Assembly: GCA_021151615.1 (NCBI GenBank)
Contig: JAGKXA010000223.1
Coordinates: 1 to 6,793, forward strand
Direction of reading: 5' to 3'
Length of the DNA stretch: 6,793 bases
Source of the DNA: Cellvibrionaceae bacterium
GTDB lineage: Bacteria > Pseudomonadota > Gammaproteobacteria > Pseudomonadales > Cellvibrionaceae
Position 1 is the first letter of the stretch. The number at the start of each line of letters is the position of its first letter. A program made the position numbers and the translations under genes. Positions 1 to 4,866 of the stretch are shown here, in pieces. Under the pieces are notes generated by a model. The model made no database searches, had not been told where the DNA came from, and was given only the letters and a program-made list of their open reading frames with translations.

Positions 1-57
1 CTCATAACTGGCCAGTTGGGTCGCCATCTGCTTGACGTAATCAGAATCTATAGCCAT
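1..57 (-). CDS. N-terminal fragment of an unidentified protein, possibly flagellar (FliD-like)
   Basis: Only the first 19 codons are present, reading MAIDSDYVKQMATQLASYE, and the gene leaves the window at its left edge. The start is well supported: an ATG at 55-57 preceded by a purine-rich GGGAGGAG Shine-Dalgarno six bases upstream. A sigma-54-type promoter lies just upstream. The peptide is hydrophilic, with no signal peptide or membrane segment. The wording recalls N-termini of some flagellar filament cap proteins (FliD), and RpoN promoters commonly drive flagellar genes in gammaproteobacteria. Both points are suggestive only; 19 residues cannot settle the family. Confidence 0.6.
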   Translation of the reverse strand, partial: MAIDSDYVKQMATQLASYE

Positions 58-81
58 TGCAATTCTCCTCCCGAGGGGTTT

Positions 82-97
82 AGCAACATGAATGCCA
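82..97 (-). promoter_or_regulatory. Sigma-54 (RpoN) -24/-12 promoter
   Basis: On the minus strand the sequence is TGGCATTCATGTTGCT. It matches the RpoN consensus TGGCAC-N5-TTGCW, with exactly 10 bases between the invariant GG and GC. Transcription would begin about 12 bases after the GC, near position 71, giving a leader of only about 14 bases that starts at the Shine-Dalgarno of the gene starting at 57. RpoN promoters need an AAA+ activator bound upstream, so that gene is probably under conditional control. The motif match is direct; the promoter activity is inferred. Confidence 0.6.
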
Positions 98-152
98 ATA
101 TTTAAAGCATTGATTTATATTGAATTTTTAACAAAGAACGGTGAAAAAATAC

Positions 153-198
153 TTCCGCATGCGCAGGCGGAAAAGCAAAGGGGAAATGCGCTTTCCGC
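153..198. repeat. Three alternating TTCCGC/GCGGAA motifs
   Basis: TTCCGC occurs at 153-158, its complement GCGGAA at 167-172, and TTCCGC again at 193-198. The first pair can form a 6-bp stem with an 8-base loop. The second pair, with one more base each side (GCGGAAA 167-173, TTTCCGC 192-198), can form a competing 7-bp stem. They lie about 60-110 bases upstream of the sigma-54 motif, where activator sites often sit. Otherwise 58-357 shows no gene; a weak TTG-started extension of the downstream plus-strand ORF is not convincing. Confidence 0.3.
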
Positions 199-357
199 AC
201 AGACGGAGCCTTAGCGTTAAAAAGCGACAGAAATGAGGAATTGTTTAAGTTGGACGGAATAAATAGGGGAAATAAAACGGCCGGCTTGAGGCTTTCCAAG
301 AGACGGTTACACTTGTGCTCGCGATTAACTCATAACCTGTTACGCGGGATTAATCTA

Positions 358-606
358 ATGTCCAAAACAACTAACGAACCGACCTGCCCTGAAATGAAAC
401 TGTGTGATAAGCAGGACAATCAGCTAGCTATCTTAAAAAAGGCTATTGAAGCCGGAGAGAACTCAGGAGAAAGTGACCTTTCATTGCAAGACATAGTCAC
501 TCAGATAAAAAAACAGGCTTACCTGTTAAATAATCCGCTTCCATTCATTATTTTTATGAACAGATGTGTACTTTTAGAACAGATTACGCAGATAACACAT
601 GACTAG
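358..606 (+). CDS. Small hypothetical protein with a ParD-antitoxin-like segment, possibly a remnant
   Basis: This 82-residue ORF starts at ATG 358. An in-frame TTG at 241 would give 121 residues, but the GAGGA there is too close, and the extra residues look like translated non-coding DNA. Residues about 22-45 (LAILKKAIEAGENSGESD, then an IVTQIKKQ stretch) resemble the C-terminal region of ParD-type antitoxins, which binds the ParE toxin. The N-terminal ribbon-helix-helix of ParD is absent, and the last 30 residues (AYLLNNPLPF onward) look unrelated. No ParE toxin follows; the next gene is convergent and ends at 662. The Shine-Dalgarno is weak, and a candidate terminator for the opposite strand lies inside the ORF. 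It may be a decayed antitoxin fragment or not a gene at all. Confidence 0.4.
   Translation: MSKTTNEPTCPEMKLCDKQDNQLAILKKAIEAGENSGESDLSLQDIVTQIKKQAYLLNNPLPFIIFMNRCVLLEQITQITHD
507..527 (-). terminator. Candidate rho-independent terminator of the DUF1330-deaminase unit
   Basis: On the minus strand, AACAGG-TAAG-CCTGTT (512-527) forms a perfect 6-bp stem with a tetraloop. It runs directly into a seven-T tract (507-513, two bases shared with the stem). It lies about 135 bases downstream of the deaminase stop at 662, with no minus-strand gene between. The stem has only three G-C pairs, so it is fairly weak. On the plus strand no T tract follows, so it is directional. Confidence 0.45.
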
Positions 607-661
607 TAGTTACCTCGGCAATTAATTTACCGGAGGCTTCAGTCACCGTGGTTTTAACCAC

Positions 662-1087
662 TCAGGATTTTCCCAAGTAAGGATTAAGAAATTCAGAAAC
701 CTGCTCACCGCACAAACCAACCTGAACATCGATACCCGCTTGTTGTAGCATTTGAATACCCTTACCGCTATTTCTCGGGTCAGGATCTAATATCGCCACA
801 ACAACATTTTTAATTCCGGAATTTGCCAGCATAGCAGCACAGGAGGGTGTTCTGCCTACGAATGAACAAGGCTCCAGAGTTACGTAGGCCGTTATATCAT
901 CCAGATTGCCCTTAAAAGCATTAAAAGCTTCAACTTCGGCGTGGTTACCACCAATTGCCTGGGTAAAACCTTCAGCAACAATAGCGCCGTTCTTAACCAG
1001 TACACATCCAACCGGAGGATTGGGAATGCAATGAGGGAGTGCATTTTTAGAAACCGCTAATGCACGCAGCATAAATTGTTCTTTCAC
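662..1087 (-). CDS. Stand-alone RibD-type zinc deaminase, probably not the riboflavin enzyme
   Basis: This is a single cytidine-deaminase-fold domain of 141 residues, corresponding to the N-terminal half of RibD (diaminohydroxyphosphoribosylaminopyrimidine deaminase); the C-terminal reductase half is missing. NPPVG is at 23-27. The zinc and proton-shuttle site is intact: H49-A-E51 and PCS...C (C74, C83), the same spacing as in full RibD/RibG proteins. Two histidines that RibD enzymes conserve are changed: the one about seven residues before HAE is T42, and PCSH has become PCSF (F76). I chose GTG 1087 because AGGGGG lies six bases upstream and family numbering then fits; GTG 1105 would overlap the previous gene and has no properly spaced Shine-Dalgarno. 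It lies 10 bases after the DUF1330 gene, so the two are probably co-transcribed. Deaminase chemistry is likely; the substrate is unknown. Confidence 0.85.
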   Translation of the reverse strand: MKEQFMLRALAVSKNALPHCIPNPPVGCVLVKNGAIVAEGFTQAIGGNHAEVEAFNAFKGNLDDITAYVTLEPCSFVGRTPSCAAMLANSGIKNVVVAILDPDPRNSGKGIQMLQQAGIDVQVGLCGEQVSEFLNPYLGKS

Positions 1088-1097
1088 GTGCTGCCCC

Positions 1098-1385
1098 CTA
1101 AACACCTTCCACTATCACAATATCCAATTCCGCACCGCCGATTCGGTAGGTTTTTGCATCCTGGTATTCCGCTGAATCCCAACACGCCAACGCAGATTCA
1201 TAGGAGGGAAACTCAATAATAGTATTGCGTGAACGGGAACTCCCTTCAGCCACTTCATATTTACCTGCGCGCACCAGGAATTTTCCACCAAACTTTTCAA
1301 CTGCCGTCGGAGTTCTGCTGGCGTATTCCTTGAACTTTTCCATATCGGTAACATCTGCACGTACAATCCAATAGCCTTTGTTCAC
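1098..1385 (-). CDS. DUF1330 family protein
   Basis: This 95-residue protein begins MNKGYWIVRADVTD and ends in a VIVEGV motif, with KFGGKFLVRAG and RNTIIEFPSYESALACW between them. These are hallmarks of DUF1330, a small ferredoxin-like alpha+beta barrel family with no established reaction; members are expected to be cytoplasmic dimers. The start is taken as GTG 1385, where GGAG lies nine bases upstream and the family N-terminus begins. ATG 1400 would add five residues (MEIEA) and has no visible Shine-Dalgarno. It is the first gene of a two-gene unit with the RibD-type deaminase. The 1401-1482 region upstream carries several dyads. Pairing with a deaminase suggests a shared small-molecule role, but this is inference. 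Confidence 0.85.
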   Translation of the reverse strand: MNKGYWIVRADVTDMEKFKEYASRTPTAVEKFGGKFLVRAGKYEVAEGSSRSRNTIIEFPSYESALACWDSAEYQDAKTYRIGGAELDIVIVEGV

Positions 1386-1404
1386 TGCTTCAATCTCCAT
1401 TCAA

Positions 1405-1482
1405 ATGTGCACATCAAAAAATATTTTTTAACTTAAAGAAGTGATACAACTACTCACGACCGGTTAACGTTGCATATTAACC
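1405..1482 (-). promoter_or_regulatory. Putative promoter/operator region of the DUF1330-deaminase unit
   Basis: Four dyads are packed upstream of the DUF1330 start: ATGTGCACAT (1405-1414), a perfect 10-bp palindrome; AAAAAATATTTTTT (1416-1429), a perfect 14-bp palindrome; GTGA-N9-TCAC (1441-1457); and GGTTAA-N9-TTAACC (1462-1482). A weak -35-like TTGTAT (1449-1444, minus) stands 17 bases from an AAATAT -10-like hexamer inside the A/T palindrome. The last two dyads have centres about two helical turns apart, as expected for a dimeric or tetrameric repressor or LysR-type site. The dyads are visible; regulatory use is inferred. Confidence 0.35.
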
Positions 1483-1559
1483 ATCAAGATTCGCCATCGG
1501 CATCTCATGTCGTACGGTGGTGGTGCGCCATATTAAGTGATTTAAGGCAAGGAAGAAAT

Positions 1560-1586
1560 GCCGCAACACCATTTTTGTACTGCGGC
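1560..1586 (-). terminator. Candidate terminator hairpin after the nit operon
   Basis: GCCGCA (1560-1565) and TGCGGC (1581-1586) form a 6-bp, G/C-rich stem with a 15-base loop. It lies about 65 bases after the stop of the flavoprotein gene. On the minus strand it is followed by ATTTCTTCC, an imperfect T-rich tract. The large loop and interrupted T tract make it a moderate candidate only. The surrounding 1401-1650 stretch holds no convincing gene. Confidence 0.35.
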
Positions 1587-1650
1587 TGTTTATGAGAGGA
1601 AAACTATGACGCGGACAATAGAAGTGAGAATTAACGCGTGCAGGAAGTAA

Positions 1651-2949
1651 TCAGGTTGCACTCACCAAATTATGAGTAACGGTCACCATGACTTCACTCA
1701 AATACTCCGCATCGCGCCCGACCTGGTAAAAACGACCGGAACCCCAGGTGTGCATCCAGTTGAGGCCAATGAAATACAAGCCATCCACATCAGTCACGCC
1801 ACGCTTTTGTTTCGGATGGCCGTTCTCCTCAAACACGGGCAAATTGATCCACTCAAACCGCATATTAAAACCGGTAGACCAGACAACTGAATTAATGCCT
1901 GAGGATTCAATATCCAGCTCGGTAATCACTTCAGGTACATAGTTGCTGTGGATATTGTCATCCGCAGGTGCGCTTATATTGTTTTTCTGGATGTAGTCTT
2001 CGATTCCATTTACGATGCGCGCAGCAACCTGATCGGCGTAATCCAGATTTTGCTTCAGGTCATCGTTAAAAAATAATCGTTTGCCATCAGTATCTTTTAA
2101 TACACCGTATAATTTCATTCCCTGCTCGGCAAAAATACGCAGATTTAAATCGCGCCCACCATCACGGCCGGTTACGTAATGATTAGTAGAATGCACTGCA
2201 TTTTTTCCATCCGGATGGGTTTCCAATGTGGTGTTGTAGTAGCCCATATCATCCAGCCAATTCACCACATCGCGCCCGCGATAGCGGCGATTCACACGCG
2301 GTGCCGGGCCAACACATAAATGCACTTTGCGCCCGGCGAGATGCAAATCCTCCGCAATCTGGCAACCGGACTGACCAGTGCCAACCACCATCACGTCTCC
2401 CGGCGGAAGCTGCTCAGGGTTTTTATAAAAATTGGAATGCACATGGGCAATATGCGCCGGCATTTTTTTCGCCATTGCCGGCACACGCGGCTCGTGATAA
2501 CTACCGCAGGCAATAACCACCTGGTCAGCCGTGTAAATGGTATCCACGGTAACCAGCGTAAATAGCTCACCATTTTTTGTGAGCGATATAACCGGGCTGT
2601 TAAAAATAATTGTCGGATTAAAAAAAGCGCGATACCCCTCCAGATACTCCACGATTTCATCCTTCACCATAAATCCATCCGGATCATTCCCCTGATAAGG
2701 ATATCCCGGCAATTGACATTGCCAGTTGGGAGTTACCAGACAAAAGGTATCCCAGCGCTGGTTGCGCCAGTTGTCGGCGATCTGGCTGGACTTTTCCAGA
2801 ATAATATTGTCGATGCCCTGCTGCGACAAACAGTAGCTCATGGAAAGCCCGGCTTGCCCCGCGCCAATCACAATTGCGCTGTGATGTTGGTGACTTTTTG
2901 TCGCCGGCGAATTGCCTTTAGTTGATTCCGAAATTGCGGCCATGTTCAT
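1651..2949 (-). CDS. nitH: Nit1C flavin-dependent oxidoreductase (MSMEG_0569 family)
   Basis: This is a 432-residue, two-dinucleotide-binding flavoprotein of the FMO/TrkA-like type. After a short polar N-terminus comes the FAD-binding IVIGAGQAGLS (GxGxxG at 29-34). A VVIACGSYHEPRVP stretch follows (144-157), then a second Rossmann motif, VMVVGTGQSGCQ (190-195), expected to bind NADPH. Near the C-terminus are a VWSTGF motif (356-361) and GLYFIGLNWMHTWGSGRF (390-407). No signal peptide or membrane segment is seen, so it should be cytoplasmic. It would use NAD(P)H and oxygen to hydroxylate or oxidise a nitrogenous intermediate; the substrate is unknown. ATG 2949 has a weak GGGA seven bases upstream; a second ATG lies two codons in. 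It is the last gene of the operon, 54 bases after nitG, and matches the usual last position of nitH in Nit1C clusters. Confidence 0.9.
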   Translation of the reverse strand: MNMAAISESTKGNSPATKSHQHHSAIVIGAGQAGLSMSYCLSQQGIDNIILEKSSQIADNWRNQRWDTFCLVTPNWQCQLPGYPYQGNDPDGFMVKDEIVEYLEGYRAFFNPTIIFNSPVISLTKNGELFTLVTVDTIYTADQVVIACGSYHEPRVPAMAKKMPAHIAHVHSNFYKNPEQLPPGDVMVVGTGQSGCQIAEDLHLAGRKVHLCVGPAPRVNRRYRGRDVVNWLDDMGYYNTTLETHPDGKNAVHSTNHYVTGRDGGRDLNLRIFAEQGMKLYGVLKDTDGKRLFFNDDLKQNLDYADQVAARIVNGIEDYIQKNNISAPADDNIHSNYVPEVITELDIESSGINSVVWSTGFNMRFEWINLPVFEENGHPKQKRGVTDVDGLYFIGLNWMHTWGSGRFYQVGRDAEYLSEVMVTVTHNLVSAT

Positions 2950-3003
2950 AATATTTCCCGTAACAAAATTAACGAATAAATGTAATTAAAGGTACGCTCT
3001 GCG

Positions 3004-3291
3004 CTAATTAAATTGTGTAACACGAACCTCGCCGGTTATTTCATGTTCACGTAAAAATTGCAGCTTGCGATTAATTTTTTCCAGCTCCGCACTGGCAGCT
3101 GTGCAGTAATAACCAAATTTTTTATACACCCGTTCGGATGCCGCGTTCAGCGCCGAATGAATTCGTTGGTCAAATTCCGCCTGGCTGTATTTGCCACCTG
3201 CAGCCAGATGTTCATGCACAATGGTTGATGGCGAGTAGTAAGTGACTTGATCACCATCCGGCCAAATCACCTTAAAATTAACCGCTGGCAT
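3004..3291 (-). CDS. nitG: MSMEG_0570-family small nitrogen-starvation-response protein
   Basis: This 95-residue protein has no known enzymatic motif. Family signatures are visible at the N-terminus: FKVIWPDGD (6-14) and YYSPSTIVHEHL (18-29), followed by an ASERVYKKFGYYCTA block (51-65). A helical, charged stretch makes up much of the C-terminal half. It is probably cytoplasmic. Its start overlaps the end of nitF by 14 bases, with a GGGGGG ribosome site inside nitF, so translation is likely coupled. In Nit1C clusters a gene of this type regularly sits between the AIR-synthase-like and flavoprotein genes. Its role is undetermined; a small partner or accessory subunit for one of the flanking enzymes is a reasonable guess only. 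Confidence 0.85.
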   Translation of the reverse strand: MPAVNFKVIWPDGDQVTYYSPSTIVHEHLAAGGKYSQAEFDQRIHSALNAASERVYKKFGYYCTAASAELEKINRKLQFLREHEITGEVRVTQFN

Positions 3292-4327
3292 GCTGGCCCC
3301 CCATTGCGGTCAGTGGTTGTTTTTTGATATCCCAAACCTCGGCAGCAGTACCCAGGTGATCGAGCTGAATTTTTCCATCACCGGTAAAACTGCCAATAGG
3401 TGCACAACTTAAGTGGGAGTGTTGAAAATAATTCAATAATGACGAAACTTTTTCCGGTTCCACTGCAAGTAGAAAACCGAAGCTCTGGAATGCGCGGAGC
3501 CAGCGAAACAAATCACCCTCTGGCCGAGGGATCGCACTTAAATCCAGCACAGCGCCACAACCCGTTAACTCCAGCATCATGATCAAAGTGCCGAGCAAAC
3601 CGCCGTTACTAATATCTTTTGCAGCAACAGCCAATTCCGCTTCGGCTAATTCCGCCGGCACATTCCACTGTGCGCGAATTTGTTCCGGTGATTTACCCTG
3701 CACGCAGCCCCAATAAGGTAAATCGCCATGCCAGCTGCCAGTTAAGTCAGTCAACATAAATAACCGCTGGCCGGGCTTGATGTGGTGACAAGACAATAAT
3801 TTTTTTGCATAGCCGGTAATTGCAACCGCAAGGTTGGGCGCAAAGCCGGATTGAATACTACTGTGGCCACCGGCAAAATAAATCCCGAATACATCGCACG
3901 CGCGCTTCATATGTTTTAATAAAATCGCACTCGCTTCCTCATCGTTATGCCAGTAAGCATTTACTATGGCCGTTGGCCTGCCGCCCATCGCCGCTATATC
4001 GCTGATATTCACCATCACCGATGACCAGCCCGCCGCGCGCGGATCGTTGCGCACAAAATCCGGCAACATACCTTCCATTGCCAACAACTGAAATCCATCG
4101 GCAGTTTTAAATGCGGCGCAATCATCGCCAGGCATTGCATAGCATTGCTCAAGTGTTAAATCTGTTGGTTCATTGCAAAAACCGGCGGCTAATTTAATGG
4201 CTGTTTTTGCTTGAATCTCCGGCAGCATACGCAGCTCATCGCACAACAACTCCAATTCACTTTGTTGGTGATGCCCGACACTGCTGCAGGAATATTTTTT
4301 CTGGTTGATGCTCGCCAGGCTATTCAT
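3278..4327 (-). CDS. nitF: AIR synthase-related (PurM/ThiL-like) ATP-dependent enzyme of Nit1C (sll0787 family)
   Basis: This 349-residue protein has the two-domain layout of the PurM/ThiL/SelD superfamily, whose members use ATP to phosphorylate or activate a carbonyl or amide oxygen. Visible motifs are MPGDDCAAF (65-73, metal/ATP aspartates), SVMVNISDIAAMGGRP (103-118, the family core), FAGGHSS (151-157) and KDISNGGLLGTL (237-248), which resembles the PurL/ThiL DISxGG segment. The length suits a single-domain-pair enzyme and not the multidomain PurL. The start ATG overlaps the nitE stop in an ATGA arrangement, so translation is probably coupled. By analogy with PurM it could cyclise or activate an amidine/amide-type intermediate in the same pathway as the nitrilase; that step is inference. 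Confidence 0.9.
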   Translation of the reverse strand: MNSLASINQKKYSCSSVGHHQQSELELLCDELRMLPEIQAKTAIKLAAGFCNEPTDLTLEQCYAMPGDDCAAFKTADGFQLLAMEGMLPDFVRNDPRAAGWSSVMVNISDIAAMGGRPTAIVNAYWHNDEEASAILLKHMKRACDVFGIYFAGGHSSIQSGFAPNLAVAITGYAKKLLSCHHIKPGQRLFMLTDLTGSWHGDLPYWGCVQGKSPEQIRAQWNVPAELAEAELAVAAKDISNGGLLGTLIMMLELTGCGAVLDLSAIPRPEGDLFRWLRAFQSFGFLLAVEPEKVSSLLNYFQHSHLSCAPIGSFTGDGKIQLDHLGTAAEVWDIKKQPLTAMGGQHASG

Positions 4328-4866
4328 GATAAATGCCGTCCCATAAATGGGTAATGTTCCAACTCCGCCTGCATGCGCACATGAGGCCGCCCGGCCACTT
4401 CAATTGTCCCTAATGTTTGCCAATGTACCGAGCGGAAATAGGTTTCATTTTGCGGTTGCACATTGGCGAGAAAACGCGTGCAACCCAAATCTTTTGCGCG
4501 CGATACCGCTTCATTAATTAACGCCTTGCCAATCGATTGATGGCCACGATAGGCACGCGCAACACACAAGCGTCCACCAAACCATAAATTGTCATGTTCA
4601 TCATCAACCTGATAAATACGCACTGCACCGACCACATCATCGGCAATCGCGCAATTAGCAGCGAGCGCGACAATCGCGATTGCACGAAAATCCTGCCCAT
4701 CCTGTTCATTGTCTTGCAGGATTTGTTGCTCCTGCGCAAACACCGATTTACGCAATGCAAAATAACGCTGCTTTTCCCAGGAACTTTCTGCCACCTTGAC
4801 TTGAATATGTTGCGAGCGAAAGTCGGAAAATTGTTGATCATCAAACGCATACTGCAGCCGGGCCAT
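4324..4866 (-). CDS. nitE: GNAT family N-acetyltransferase of Nit1C (MSMEG_0567 family)
   Basis: This 180-residue GNAT-fold acetyltransferase carries FALRKSVFAQEQQI (36-49), an acceptor-side region typical of the fold. It also has the acetyl-CoA pyrophosphate-binding motif AYRGHQSIGKALI (105-117, Q/RxxGxG/A-like), and NVQPQNETYFRS (135-146) leading into beta strands towards the C-terminus. It should transfer an acyl group from acyl-CoA to an amine; the acceptor is unknown. The frame stays open to an ATG at 4956, but ATG 4866 is clearly the start, because an ideal AGGAGG lies six bases upstream. With that start it overlaps nitD by 26 bases, and it shares an ATGA with nitF. Position and family match nitE of Nit1C clusters. 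Confidence 0.9.
   Translation of the reverse strand: MARLQYAFDDQQFSDFRSQHIQVKVAESSWEKQRYFALRKSVFAQEQQILQDNEQDGQDFRAIAIVALAANCAIADDVVGAVRIYQVDDEHDNLWFGGRLCVARAYRGHQSIGKALINEAVSRAKDLGCTRFLANVQPQNETYFRSVHWQTLGTIEVAGRPHVRMQAELEHYPFMGRHLS

Noticed and set aside
241..357. TTG-started N-terminal extension of the plus-strand ORF (39 extra residues)
   Set aside because: The GAGGA lies only about one base from the TTG, the codon is rare as a start, and the residues show no protein-like pattern; ATG 358 is simpler.
648..661. Dyad GTGGTT-TT-AACCAC just after the deaminase stop as a terminator
   Set aside because: The loop is too tight and no T tract follows on either strand; the hairpin at 507-527 is a better candidate.
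1085..1105. GTG 1105 as start of the deaminase
   Set aside because: Its GGAAG is adjacent to the codon, so too close; GTG 1087 has a correctly spaced AGGGGG and restores the family's zinc-site numbering.
1606..1650. A 14-codon plus-strand mini-ORF with GAGAGG upstream, ending next to the nitH stop
   Set aside because: The ribosome site is decent, but the peptide is too short to recognise, lies in a convergent spacer and has no promoter that I can see.
2705..2720. Perfect dyad GGCAAT-TGAC-ATTGCC
   Set aside because: It lies inside nitH coding sequence with no T tract or promoter nearby; probably chance.
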